64,000 nucleotides of DNA from Acorus gramineus. Its lineage: Eukaryota; Streptophyta; Magnoliopsida; Acorales; Acoraceae. The position numbers were made by a program, and so were the translations under genes. The DNA lies in the NCBI GenBank assembly GCA_030737835.1, contig JAUJYN010000030.1, forward strand, positions 1,566,057-1,630,056. The letters are read 5' to 3'. The notes beneath the pieces are model-generated. The model made no database searches, was not told the DNA's origin, and saw nothing but the letters and a program-made list of their open reading frames with translations. The first letter of the stretch is position 1. Each line of letters starts with the position of its first letter. Shown here one piece after another: positions 43,524 to 55,534 of the stretch.

Positions 43524-45294
43524 TGTCACGCCCTAGGGCGGCCGTCCCCGGGACGCGGCAAGTGTATATATAATATCAGAATCTACACAGGAGGTCAATA
43601 ATATATCATACACAAACAACCAGAATGACACACAGACAACAAAGAGGCTGATATGATATATACACCAAATGCGGAAGCAAAAGACTGAATCTGTAAATAA
43701 ACATACTACAGACTCGATACTCAATCATCTGTCCGTGAGAGCCAATATACACCAACACAACTGAATATATACAAACGCGTGCCAAGCACGAAAATAAAAT
43801 ACATACAGTCAAGAAGGGATGCTGATAGTCTCTGGCACTCGCGGAACGTGGCGCTGCTCCGCTACTGAAGGAATCCCTCGGAAAGCTCCAACTGCTGCTC
43901 CGGCTCCAGCTCAGGCTCAGTGGCAACTGGGGAAAAACATATGCGAGGGGTGAGCCACACGCTCAGTGAACAGCACAACCCATGCATCACAGACAATATT
44001 GACCACTATCCAGATCTTAATAATCCACAATCTCTTATTAACAACCACGAAATGGTAACAAATACACAAACTAGTGGGTCGCTCAATCGCCAACCCACTA
44101 CACCCTCACCCTCACCCTTCAATGGGTGACATAGGATTTTGGGACTGATAATCATCCAATCACAACTCCAATGGGTCGCTCATCGCCAACCCACTACACC
44201 CTCACCCTCACCCTTCCACGGGTGACATAGGATTTTGGGACTGACTAGGCTGTTGGTCACCCTTGGTCCACCGATAGTCTCTCCTCCACTCCGTAGGCCG
44301 CTGGGCTATCACCCCCACAACTTCAGCACAGTCCGTCACAAATATCGAGAGGCGCCTACTGATGGGAGCCCTCACCCACAACTTCAGCACAGTCCGTCAC
44401 AAATATCGGGAGGCGCCTACTGATGGGAACCCTTAGAAGGGACGGCCTTTCTAACGCTGGGGCAGCCTCTACCGGATCCAACGAAGGGGACAGAACAGCC
44501 TATCCATACGCATATGATCCACTCGGATCCGCGACAACGCATCTCTACAATTCTAATGTCCTGAATTCCTCAGAATTCCTCCAAGGCGCATAACCAATAT
44601 GCGGGGAACATACACAATAATTAGCAAGGGTGGAATATCATTGGGGGAAAGAAACTTGGGAGGGCAGCGTGAGTTCCCGATATAGGACACCCCGACAACC
44701 AAACAAGGAACACGGAGTACCCTAGCCCGGGTCTCACCGCTGTCCTCGCGAGGCCCCTCCCCTATAATATTCACTAAGTATGCTAATAATCATATAATTT
44801 GGTATAACATTTCTTATAATATTATTGGGACAAGAAACCTTGGGAGGGCAGCGTGAGTTCCCGATACAGGACACCCCGACAACCAAACAAGGAACACGGA
44901 GTACCCTAACCCGGGTCTCAGTGTTGACCTCGCAAGGCTCCTCCCTATAATATCATCTAAGGCATGCAGTTTGTCATACACTAGCATTTAATTTAATAAA
45001 TAAACTAGTAGGACACATGCATAGGCCAAGGCTTCCTAGCATGAGAACAGGGGACATGGTGCATGGCTCATACACATATCCTAAGGGTGCAAGTCCCTAA
45101 CATGCAAAGTCTAGGGTAGCATGCATTCTACATTTAAATCATGCTCGCATGGAATACACATTACAATAGGTTAATATAAATCCATGGTGCCCCAGGAGAG
45201 GTCGGTATACGCCCAAATGCGTATAACGCCTCTCTACTGGGTTGGATTGTCCCACTCACAGAAAAGGGGTCGTCGCGCGACCGTCCGTCAAGAT

Positions 45295-46427
45295 CTGCAA
45301 GACAGGCATTTATACGGTGAGTAAAATCCACAAATACCCCAAAATCTACCAATAAATACACAAAACAATACCCAACACTCGGGCAAACGTACATACGATC
45401 CGTACGCACGCTAGCCCGAGCACCCTGACACACTCCTGAACCCACGGCAACCACCCGCACGGCCATCCGCCCCCCCGGACGCGCCGCCGCGCCTCAGCCC
45501 GCGCACCCAGGCGCACCGCCGGCCCCTGCCCGCACGCCTGGACCCGCAGCCAAGCCACCCGGTGCGCCGCGCGCCCACTGCGCCCCGCCGCAGCCCGTGC
45601 GCACCCCGCACGCCCGCGCGCACCACGCGAGCACACCGCACGCCCCGCGCGCCAGCGCCTCGCCCCGCGCGCACCCCGCGCGCACCACTAGCTCCGTCCC
45701 GCGCGCACTCGGCGCACCACCAGCCTCTACCCGCGCGCACGCCTGCCTCTGCCCAGCGCCCCGCGCGCATGCTCCTCTGCAGTGCCCAGCGCCCCAGCGC
45801 CTAGCGCTCAGCACCCTCCCCAGCACCCGGTATCCGCGACCCAGCGCCTGACGCTCAGCGCCCAGCACCCGGGACCCTCACCCAGCGTCCACGCGCACGC
45901 CCGTGCAACACGCGCCCAGCGCGCCTGCCAGCCTGCCCGCGCTGCCTGCCTGCGCGCATCATCGAGTGGCCCGAGCACCGCTCGCCTGCACGCCTGGGCA
46001 CTGCCCGCCTGATGCCCGAGCGCCCCCTGCCAGCTGCCCGTGCATGGCCTGCCCAGCCGGCCCGCCCTGCTCGCACAGCCCAGCCATCCTACCCCACACT
46101 AGCCCTGCCAGCCTACCCTGCGCGCCCCGTACGCCCAGCACCCAGCACGCCCAGCGCCAACCCGAGCGCACGTCCGCGCGCACGCGCGCGCGCGCCCTGC
46201 CGCTGCTCGCCTGCTGCGCCTGCCTGAGCCTTGCCTGTGCTGCCTGCTGCCCGGGGCTGCCAGCCTGCCAGCCCGAGCTCCCCTACCACCCACCTCCGGC
46301 CACCCCAAGGCCTCCGACCACCACCCACAGCCCTCCGACGGCCACCCACCGCCGCCGACCGCCTCCCAACCTCACACCCACCTCCTAACATACATCTATA
46401 CAAGAAAAGAGAGGAAAAGAGGCTTAC
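45295..46427 (-). other. putative leader intron, Tek-3 left LTR
   Basis: On the minus strand a donor TTGGTAAGC (46427) and an acceptor TGTCTTGCAG before ATCT (45295) enclose 1133 bp. The right LTR has the same sites 1111 bp apart. Inferred. Confidence 0.45.
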
Positions 46428-46593
46428 CAAGGGGAGGAAGGGAAGTCCGGTTGCTCTCCGCGCACCGAAACCTCTCCCAAAAGGCTTCCAACGCCCGGAT
46501 CTCTCTCGGCCTTCGAAATGGCCCAAATCAGGGAAGAAGAGAGGGGGGATGGAGGGGCAAAACTCACCGGAATTCGAATTTGAAAGCACCGGG

Positions 46594-46618
46594 GTGTAGA
46601 TCGGGACCCGATCTACAC
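46594..46618 (-). other. 25-nt leader palindrome
   Basis: Same palindrome as at 15818-15842 (12-nt arms GTGTAGATCGGG, one central base). Lies between the start motif (near 46717) and the donor site (46427). Confidence 0.95.
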
Positions 46619-47009
46619 TTCCTATGCTTTAGGTTTTAAGTTCTAAGCCCTCCAAGGGGCTCAAAACCAAGAAAAATGGAGAAGGGGAGATAGAGAGCTC
46701 ATTTGGGAAGAAGATGAATAGTGGGCAACCTTTTTAGACTTCATTTATATAAAGTCACTTAAAACCCGGATACGCCCCGAACTGTGAAATTCCAGAAACG
46801 TTACCGGAATTCGATGAAATTTTCGTGAGAGGCCTAAAATGGCACCAGGACACCAAATATGCAGTTAAATTCCAATCGGAGTCCTCTAACTCAGGACGAT
46901 AGCTAACAGTCCAAAAATTAGCGGTTCCGATAAAAAAACCGAAAAAAATGAAAAACTGCCAGAACGCTCCAACGGTTACCAGCAGGCTAAAAGTGACACA
47001 TATATAACA

Positions 47010-47023
47010 TTCTTCCCCCCTTA
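47010..47023 (-). other. Tek-3 polypurine tract
   Basis: On the minus strand TAAGGGGGGAAGAA directly precedes the 3' LTR. Confidence 0.9.
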
Positions 47024-47059
47024 GGAAATTTTGTCCTCAAAATATGCAAAAACATCTAG

Positions 47060-47590
47060 GAGGGGAAAAGATGCGGATACGCGTCACACCTGGCATCCTT
47101 GAGCTCCCAAGTGTCCTCGACACCGGAACGGTGCTGCCATCGCACCTCGACCAACTGGACGGTCTTGGTGCAGAGCCTCCTCACGCGGCGGTCCATGATC
47201 TCAATCGACTGCTCCACGAATGACTGTCCGGCTCAGAGACGAGCGGCTCGAACGGGATGACGTGAGCAGGATCGTGGACACACCCTTACCCAACTGCGAA
47301 CCCACCCCTCCAAGACGGAAGGGTAAGAATTGGCGCTGAGGTGAGCCTCCGAAAACTCCAGGAAGCTCTCCTCGCAAGAAGGGGACCACTCGAACCGGAC
47401 ATCCTTCCGAGTAAGGCGGTTAAGAGGAACAGCTATCTTCGAGAGTCCCTCGTCAAGCTTCCTGCAATAACTTGCCAAACTCGGGAAGCTCCGAATCCTT
47501 GCGGGGTTCGACGGTCGACGCCAATTTGACGCGACGAGCGTCTTGCCCGGGTCCACAGATATGCCTTTACCAAAAATCACACAGCCCAAA
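47060..47590 (-). pseudogene. Tek-3 pol remnant
   Basis: On the minus strand the fragment [21 protein letters not shown] ... [21 protein letters not shown] (RT to RNase H) jumps near 47285 to the integrase tail (DQLDGLGAE region in another frame; VRWQHRSGVEDTWE equivalent). The jump is the same as in Tek-2. No enzyme can be made. Confidence 0.85.
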
Positions 47591-47599
47591 AGGCCTTAA

Positions 47600-48330
47600 C
47601 CTCCAACCAAACTCGCACTTGATCTTTCATCCATCTGATGCTTCCATGGTATCCCTTACCTGGGAAAAGAAACCTCGAGAGGGCACCATGAAATCCCGAT
47701 ATAGGATACCCCGACAACCAAACAAGGAACACGAAGTACCCTAGCCCGGGTTTCAACGCCGACCTCACAAGGCCCCTTAATCCAGAAAGGAACACTAGAA
47801 GAAGACATCATTTTAAAGAACACTACTAACCCCTCCGGATCATCTACCTCTAGATGATCACCTAACGATGTCCTTCAACATCCACTACAAGACCGGACCC
47901 AACATCATTGGAACGGTCCAACAGAAACTGGGTCACGAGCGACCCGTCTTCGCCTCATCCACACCCTCACTCCCGAAAGGAGACATTTTGGGACTTTGGG
48001 AGAGACTTAGACTGCTCTCTACCCCTGGTCCACCGGTAGCCTCTCCCCGCTCCGTAGCTCGCCTGGTCCTCTGACCGGGAGCCTGTCTAACGCCGGGGCT
48101 GTACTACGCGGATCCAACGAAGGGGAGAGCGATTCCACGCTCGCGGCACCATTCAATAATCTCTTCCCGGGTAGCCCCTACCTGGTATACTCCCAAATTC
48201 AGTACCCCTCCGACTGCATCGGTGGTACCTACTGATGGGAACTCTCTACCAGGACGGCTACAACCCGGCTTCCTTAACCCAATCAACCGCTCTTGACACT
48301 TGCTCACCAAATACCACACACACTTGCATA
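47600..48330 (-). repeat. captured LTR-like segment inside Tek-3
   Basis: Counterpart of 14090-14860 in Tek-2. It includes CCGACAACCAAACAAGGAA (47711-47729), ACCCTCACTCCCG and GATCCAACGAAGGGGAGA, all of which are LTR motifs. It has no coding frame. Confidence 0.75.
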
Positions 48331-49692
48331 ACAGCAACCAAACACACACCCACACATATATCCTATTACTAGAGAGCTGGGAACATAGATAATACCTCGA
48401 ACCATGATACCCGAAGACTGCGCCTCCTCGGCCGTAAGCGCTGCAACTCTGCCCTGGACCAACCGCGGCTGAGGAGCAGGGGCACGCCTCGCCGGCTGCA
48501 CTGGCTGCTGGCGCGGAAGCTGCTGCTGCAAGAACTGCGGCTGCGGAGGCAGCACTCGGGGTCGGCCAGCATCAGGGCAATTGTATCTGATATGCCCGAT
48601 GCGCTGACAATGGAAGCAGCGCCGCTTCTCCGGCTGCCTGGACTGGATGGGCACTGCTGCAATGGGTGCTGGATCCCACACTGGCACCGCATCTGCTGGA
48701 GGAGAGGCAGCCGCTGACTGATCGAAGCGGGGCCTCTTCCTCTTGCGCTGCCCCTGGTCCCGACTCCCGGAAGGACCCTGATCTGCAGAAGGGGTCGGAA
48801 CCCCCACGATGATCCCGAGATCTCGCTCGACCGTCTTCGCTTGAGACACCAAGTCCGAGAACCTCGAGAATGCCTGGGAGGTGACGTGCACCCGGATAGC
48901 GCTGCTGAGACCGAGCTCGAATCGACGGCACCTCATGTCCTTGTCCATCACCAACGCTGGAGCAAATCTGGACAGCCTCGTAAAGCGCGTAGAGTAGTCA
49001 GCAACCGACATGGAGCCCTGCGTCAATTGCTCGAACTCCCGCATCACGATCTGACGCGTCGAGAACGGAAAGTACTCCTCCAGAAAGTACCTCCGGAAAC
49101 CCGCCCAAGAAAGCTGCTCCACTCCCTCTGGGATGTCCACCACTCGGGTAGCCCACCAGTCGGCGGCGCTACCCTTCAGCATAAAGGTGGCCAGGGGGAC
49201 TCGCTGGCGATCAGTGCAAAGCATGGCCGCGAAGATCGTGTCCACCTCCCTCAACCAACGCTCTGGCGCAAGAGGATCTGCCGTCTGCCCATGGAACTCG
49301 GGAGGGTGGAGCTTCAGAAAGGCGTTGAGGCCGCTCTGCTGCACTCGCGCCGCCGCCTCTAGCTCCTCCTCCCTCTTCAGGGGACCCTGGACTCCTACCG
49401 CCGGAATCGCCACTGGAACTGGGGGTACATCGGGTACCACAGGCGGATCTGCCACCAAGGGGACCTGCGGAACTGCCTCGCGAGCCGCCCTCAGCTCCTG
49501 AATCTCTCTAGCCTGCTCTGCCAATGCTCTGGTCTGGGTCTCCACCAAATCAGCCAACCGAGTGAAAGCACGCTCCCAAGCAGGAGGCTCCTGCGTCAAG
49601 GGCTCTCCGGTAGCATCCTCGTCTCTGGTAGGTCCGGAAACCTCCAAAGACCGAGAGGGACCTCGTCCGCGCCGTCCTCTGCGAGGAGGCAT
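48304..49692 (-). CDS. gag: Tek-3 Gag, intact (462 aa)
   Basis: This is an uninterrupted retrotransposon Gag. Residues 1-30 are basic; 38-75 could form a coiled coil (ERAFTRLADLVETQTRALAE); about 115-290 is the capsid part (LKLHPPEFHG, AADWWATRVVDIPEG, LEEYFPFSTRQIVM, ADYSTRFTRLSRFAP). A basic stretch RKRKRPRF (317-323) could bind RNA or act as a nuclear signal. The zinc knuckle C359-C362-H367-C372 is complete. From about residue 435 the protein leaves gag (after MVRGI, where protease would begin) and ends in a 28-residue Cys-rich, hydrophobic tail not found in Tek-1. The start is the ATG about 100 bp after the primer site, shared with Tek-1 and Tek-2. Being intact while pol is gone suggests it was useful to its own mobility. 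Confidence 0.93.
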   Translation of the reverse strand: MPPRRGRRGRGPSRSLEVSGPTRDEDATGEPLTQEPPAWERAFTRLADLVETQTRALAEQAREIQELRAAREAVPQVPLVADPPVVPDVPPVPVAIPAVGVQGPLKREEELEAAARVQQSGLNAFLKLHPPEFHGQTADPLAPERWLREVDTIFAAMLCTDRQRVPLATFMLKGSAADWWATRVVDIPEGVEQLSWAGFRRYFLEEYFPFSTRQIVMREFEQLTQGSMSVADYSTRFTRLSRFAPALVMDKDMRCRRFELGLSSAIRVHVTSQAFSRFSDLVSQAKTVERDLGIIVGVPTPSADQGPSGSRDQGQRKRKRPRFDQSAAASPPADAVPVWDPAPIAAVPIQSRQPEKRRCFHCQRIGHIRYNCPDAGRPRVLPPQPQFLQQQLPRQQPVQPARRAPAPQPRLVQGRVAALTAEEAQSSGIMVRGIIYVPSSLVIGYMCGCVFGCCYASVCGIW

Positions 49693-49792
49693 ATCAGCAC
49701 CCTAAGAAAACCAGACACTAGGATCAGAATACTCATATAGAAATCCTAGGACTCATCTCTACGAAAGAAGACCATTGGCTCTGACAGGACCA

Positions 49793-49806
49793 GGCTCTGA
49801 TACCAA
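49793..49806 (-). other. Tek-3 primer-binding site (initiator tRNA-Met)
   Basis: On the minus strand TTGGTATCAGAGCC lies just after the 5' LTR. Confidence 0.93.
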
Positions 49807-51584
49807 CTTTTTGTCACGCCCCAGGGCGGCCGTCCCTAGGACGCGGCAAGTGTATATATAATATCAGAATCTACACAGGAGGTCAATAATATATCATACA
49901 CAAACAACCAGAATGACACACAGACAACAAAGAGGCTGACATGATATATACACCAAATGCGGAAGCAAAAGACTGAATCTGTAAATAAACATACTACAGA
50001 CTCGATACTCAATCATCTGTCCTGTGAGAGCCAATATACACAATACAACTGAATATATACAAACGCGTGCCAAGCACGGAAATAAAATACATACAGTCAA
50101 GAAGGGATGCTGATAGCCTCTGGCACTCGCGGAACGTAGCGCTACTCCGCTACTGAAGGAATCCCTCGGAAAGCTCCAACTGCTGCTCCGGCTCCAGCTC
50201 AGGCTCAGTGGCAACTGGGGAAAAACATATGCGAGGGGTGAGCCACACGCTCAGTGAACAGCACAACCCATGCATCACAGACAATATTGACCACTATTCA
50301 GATCTTAATAATCCACAATCTCTTATTAAACAACCACAAAATGGTAACAAATACACAAACTAGTGGGTCGCTTAATCGCCAACCCACTACACCCTCACCC
50401 TCACCCTACAACGGGTGACATAGGATTTTGGGACTGATAATCATCCAATCACAACACCAGTGGGTCGCTCATCGCCAACCCACTACACCCTCACTCTCAC
50501 CCCTCCACAGGTGACATAGGATTTTGGGACTGACTAGGCTGTTGGTCACCCTTGGTCCACCGATAGTCGCTCCTCCACTCCGTAGGCTGCTGGGCTATCA
50601 CCCCACAACTTCAGCACAGTCCGTCACAAATATCGGGAGGCGCCTACTGATGGGAGCCCTCACCCACAACTTCAGCACAGTCCGTCACAAATATCGGGAG
50701 GCGCCTACTGATGGGAACCCTTAGAAGGGACGGACTTTCTAACGTTGGGGCAGCCTCTACCGGATCCAACGAAGGGGACTGAACAACCTATCCATACGCA
50801 TATGATCCACTCGGATCCGCCGACAACGCATCTCTACAATTCTAATGTCCTGAATTCCTCAGAATTCCTCCAAGGCACATAACCAATATGCGGGGAACAT
50901 ACACAATAATTAGCAAGGGTGGAATATCATTGGGGGAAAGAAACTTGGGAGGGCAGCGTGAGTTCCTGATATAGGACACCCCGACAACCAAACAAGGAAC
51001 ACGGAGTACCCTAGCCCGGGTCTCACCGCTGTCCTCGCAAGGCCCCTCCCCTATAATATTCACTAAATATGCTAATAATCATATAATATGGTATAACATT
51101 TCTTATAACATTACTGGGACAAGAACCTTGGGAGGGCAGCGTGAGTTCCCGATACAGGACACCCCGACAACCAAACAAGGAACACGGAGTACCCTAACGC
51201 GAGTCTCAGTGTTGACCTTGCAAGGCTCCTCCCTATAATATCATCTAAGGCATGCAGTTGGTCATACACTAGCATTTTATTTAATAAATAAACTAATAGG
51301 ACGCATGCATAGGCCAAGGTTTCCTAGCATGAAAACCGGGGGACATGATGCATGGCTCATGCACATATCCTAAGGTTGCAAGTCCCTAACATGCAAAGTC
51401 TAGGGTAGAATGCATTCTACATTTAAATCATGCTCGCATGGAATACACATTACAATAGGTTAATATAAATCCATGGTGCCCCAGGAGAGGTCGGTATACG
51501 CCCAAATGCGTATAACGCCTCTCTACTGGGTTGGATTGTCCCACTCACCGAAAATCGGGTCGTCGCGCGACCGCCCGTCAAGAT

Positions 51585-52695
51585 CTGCAAGACAGACATT
51601 TATACGGTGAGTAAAACCCACAAATACCACAAAATATACCAAAATACACAAAACAATACCCAACACTCGGGCAAACGTACATACGATCCGTACGCACGCT
51701 AGCTCGAGCACCCCGACACACTCCCGAACCCACGGCAACCACCCGCACGGCAATCTGCCCCCCCCGGACGCGCCGCCGCGCCTCAGCCCGAGCACCCAGG
51801 CGCACCGCCGGTCCCCTGCCCGCACGCCTGGACCCGCAGCCAAGCCACCCGGTTTGCCGCGCGCCCACTGCGCCCCGCAGCAGCAGCCCGTGCGCACCCC
51901 GCACGCCCCGCACGCACCACGCGAGCACACCGCACGCCCCGCGCGCCCAGCGCCTCGCCCCGCGCGCACCCCGCGCGCACCACCACCTCCGTCCCGCCTC
52001 TACCCGCCTGCACGCCTGCCTCTGCCCAGCGCCCCGCGCGCATGCTCCTCTGCAGTTCCCAGCGCCCAGTGCCCCAGCGCCGAGCGCTCAGCACCCTCGC
52101 CCAGTGCCCCAGCGCCGTCACCCAGCGTCCACACGCACGCCCGCGCAACACGCGCCCAGCGCGCCTGCCAGCCTGCCCGCGCTGCTGCCCGCACTGCCTA
52201 CCTGCGCGCATCGTCGAGTGGTCCGAGCACCGCTCGCCTGCACGCCTGGGCACTGCCTGCCTGATGCCCGAGCGCCCCCTGCCAGCTGCCCGTGCATGGC
52301 CTGCCCAGCCGGCCCGCCCTGCTCGCACAGCCCACAACCATCCTACCCCGCACTAGCCCTGCCAGCCTACCCTGCGCGCCCCGTACGCCCAGCACCCAAC
52401 ACGCCCAGCGCCAACCCAAGCGCACGCCCGCGCGCACGTTTGGGCGCACGCGCGCGCGCGCCCTGCCGCTGCACGCCTGTTGCGCCTGCCTGAGCGCTGC
52501 CTGTGTTGCCTGCTACCCGGGACTGCCAGCCTCCCTACCCGAGCTCCTCTACCACCAACCACAGACCACCCCAAGGCCTCCGACCACCTCCCACAGCCCT
52601 CCGACGGCCACCCACCGCCGCCGACCCCCTCCCAACCTCAAATCCAACATCCTAACATACATCTATACAAGAAAAGAGAGGAAAAAGAGGCTTAC
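51585..52695 (-). other. putative leader intron, Tek-3 right LTR
   Basis: Donor at 52695 and acceptor at 51585 as in the left LTR. Because this is the 5' LTR, its transcript would carry the intron in the leader before gag. Inferred. Confidence 0.45.
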
Positions 52696-52861
52696 CAAGG
52701 GGAGGAAGGGAAGTCCGGTTGCTCTCCGCGCACCGAAACCTCTCCCAAAAGGCTTCCAACGCCCGGATCTCTCTCGGCCTCCGAAATGGCCCAAATCAGG
52801 GAAGAAGAGAGGGGGGATGGAGGGGCAAAACTCGCCGGAATTCGAATTTGAAAGCACCGGG

Positions 52862-52886
52862 GTGTAGATCGGGACCCGATCTACAC
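52862..52886 (-). other. 25-nt leader palindrome
   Basis: Exact copy of the palindrome at 46594-46618; in the promoter-bearing 5' LTR of Tek-3. Confidence 0.95.
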
Positions 52887-53284
52887 TTCCTATGCTTTAG
52901 GTTTTAAGCTTCAAGCCCTCCAAGGGGCTCAAAACCAAGAAAAATGGAGAAGGGGAGAGAGAGAGCTCATTTGGGAAGAAGATGAATAGTGCACAACCTT
53001 TTTAGATTTCATTTATATAAAGTCAACTCACTTAAAACCCGGATACGCCCCGGAACTGCGAAATTTCAGAAACGTTGCCGGAATTCGATGAAATTTTCGT
53101 GAGAGGCCTAAAATGGCACCAGGACACCAAATATGCAGTTAGATTTCCAATCGGAGTCCTCTAACTCAGGACGATAGCTAACAGTCCAAAAATTAGCGGT
53201 TCCGATCGAAAATCGAAAAAAAACGAAAAACTGCCAGAACGCTCCAACGGTTACCAGCAGGCTAAAAGTGACACATATATAACA

Positions 53285-55534
53285 AATATCATACACAAAA
53301 TCTTACCTCTGGAGTTTAACATTTAGTTATTCACTCCCGATAACTATAAGGAAAAATAATAATATATGAAGAATAAACTATTTTTTGTTTTTTTTTGTTA
53401 TTCTCACTGCAAATGTAAAAGAAACATTTTTATTATTTGGTTCACCTTGAATAAGATATGAATAAGAGTTTATAAATTTTTAAATTGCAACTCCACCCTG
53501 CATAAATTACTTGTGTCTGGAAATATGTGTCAGAGTTATATGTGATATGATAGATGTGACATGTTTTTAGGATATATGTGAGTGCTAAGTGTTAACTTAT
53601 TTAAAATAACATGGAATGCTAATTTTTTATGCATTAGAATAGATAAGCCCTAATGGAGGTGTCCAATTTTGACATCTGGGTCGGCACACCACCAGCAAGG
53701 GGAGGATCTGATCGTTTTTGTGAGGAGGGACCTGCAAAAAAGAGAGAGGGGGACTGTCCGATGCTCAAGTGAGTAACTGTAGAAGAAAGAATAGAAAATA
53801 GTGTCTGTGCACATGATTTTCTGTATCACATTCTCTCTCTATACTGTTTGGTTCATCTCTCGATGTGTGGGCATGTGTGCCTTGTATATTTGAACATATG
53901 TGAATCAGTGAATATATGTGAACATCTCAATCTCCCTTTACCTCTCTTTCTTGCCTGTAGTTATAGTGGTTTTCGGATTTGGGATTGAATCCAGACTATC
54001 CCTAAAATCATGAGATTCACCTTGATTAGAGGGAGACAAATCCAACGGATTAATGGACTCCATCAATATATATCCATTAATTGGGTTTTGGTTGATCTTT
54101 AAATATGTTTGATTACCAATATTACATGATTAATGGACCAAATTGACTGTCCATTAATTGAGTATTCAAATCTCAATTTAAATAAATGATTTGTCATCTA
54201 ATAAATGTGTGATTAATTGGGATCAATGCTACGTATGACAACATTATAGGAGGTGTATTTTTGGCACCTACACCTGAGAAGTAATTCCAGTCCTCTTTGA
54301 ATATTTAATAGGATTTATATTAACTTCTTAAGAATAGCTATCAAGATTTATTCTTACAAAACAAATAGTTTTTTTTTTGTATATATTCCCTAATTCTTGT
54401 GTTATTCCACCCTTTAAACATGGGGTTAAAAACTTTAGACTCCAAAATAAGATAACACAGGATAAAATGAAACCAACATTGAGATCTCATAAGCTTCTCG
54501 AATCCACAAGGAATCTTTGGATCTACAAGAAATAAAACCTCAAAATGGAGGAAATTCAAAATATTATTGATTATAAACTGAAAACCCAACCCCCCCCCCC
54601 CGTTAGGATGGGGGGTTAAGGTGGTATAAAAATGGTATAAGAATGGATAGGGGAAAATGGCTGTTTGTTTACAAAGTATAACTTGGTATTACTATGCCAG
54701 TATAAATGAGTATAAGAGAATATAATAATTCTAAGTAACCCCTGGGATAAGCTTATACCCAATTTATCTATTCCCATGAAAAGTGGGATCCACCATCACA
54801 TAAAAAAAATCACATTTCATCACATTAAATCACCTATCATCACCTCTTATACATCAATAGGGCCCACATGTCAAATCAACTTTTTATACATTATTCACAT
54901 TTTATTTTTCATCAACTTAACCAAACAACTTAACCTTTATTATTACATTTTTCAATGAGAATAAAAAATAAACAACTAAACAGAAAATTACTTATTCCAT
55001 TGATAAAGTTATTTGTTCCTCGAATAGATATAAACCCCAGAATAGCTTATTCCTCGATCCAAACAGGGGGCTAGGTCACAAGTCTTCCTTTTATACTAAT
55101 TATAGAAATTAAAAAATTACTATATAAAAAAAAAATTAGTTGTAACTGAATCTATGGGATCCTAGATGATCATAGGAATTGACAAAGATCAACTCCAATC
55201 TATTATGAGAGAGATATCACAATCTAAAACTTATTATAAATAGTAAAATCGCTAATTTAAGGCCTAAATAAATGAATTTTTAAAACTAAGCATTGTTAGT
55301 TGTATAACAATTAATCCAGAAGATCTCCTCGATATCTTTCTCCATTTAAAATTTCGTGCGAATCCAAGATCATGACCCTTAATTTGTAATTTATTTGGTG
55401 GACCTCTTCTGGTGGTCTCATCTACATAATCTATCCTACATCATAAGGCTTGGTCCTCGATTAGTATGTTATTGCCTCTAAAGTTTTTTACATCGTCACC
55501 GACGTTCCAACATAAATTTAAAAGAACCAAATCC
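53285..55534. other. AT-rich spacer with a possible MITE
   Basis: It begins with the right AATAT duplication of Tek-3 (53285-53289) and ends with AATCC (55530-55534), the left duplication of the next solo LTR. Between, about 54660-55068 starts GGCTGTTTGTTTACAAAG and ends GATCCAAACAGGGGG, the kind of weak inverted ends seen in Tourist- or hAT-type miniature elements, but I cannot fix a duplication. A C run lies at 54588-54600. No gene is visible. Confidence 0.5.

Larger units (their letters stand above)
43524..47009 (-). repeat. Tek-3 3' LTR (left), 3486 bp
   Basis: In + view it runs from TGTCACGCCCT to ACATATATAACA. It contains two copies of the module with CCGACAACCAAACAAGGAA (44692-44710, 44876-44894), the GC-rich block, the palindrome (46594-46618) and the TATA-like box (46744-46751). 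It differs from the right LTR at scattered positions and small indels, so the insertion is not brand new. Confidence 0.95.
43524..53284 (-). mobile_element. Tek-3: complete gag-only Tekay relative
   Basis: A 9761-bp minus-strand element with two full LTRs, a perfect 5-bp duplication (AATAT), a primer site, a polypurine tract and a 2.8-kb internal region. It has an intact gag but neither RT nor integrase core. The internal order (gag, captured LTR segment, RNase H start joined to integrase tail) equals that of Tek-2. It resembles the gag-only terminal-repeat class of plant retrotransposons (TR-GAG). Confidence 0.95.
49812..53284 (-). repeat. Tek-3 5' LTR (right), 3473 bp
   Basis: In + view it runs from TGTCACGCCCC to ACATATATAACA. 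It has the same internal plan as the left LTR: duplicated module (50981-50999 and 51164-51182), GC block (51700-52600), palindrome (52862-52886) and TATA-like box (53012-53019). Confidence 0.95.

Noticed and set aside
48841..49501. Plus-strand frames over Tek-3 gag
   Set aside because: Antisense shadows of the intact gag.
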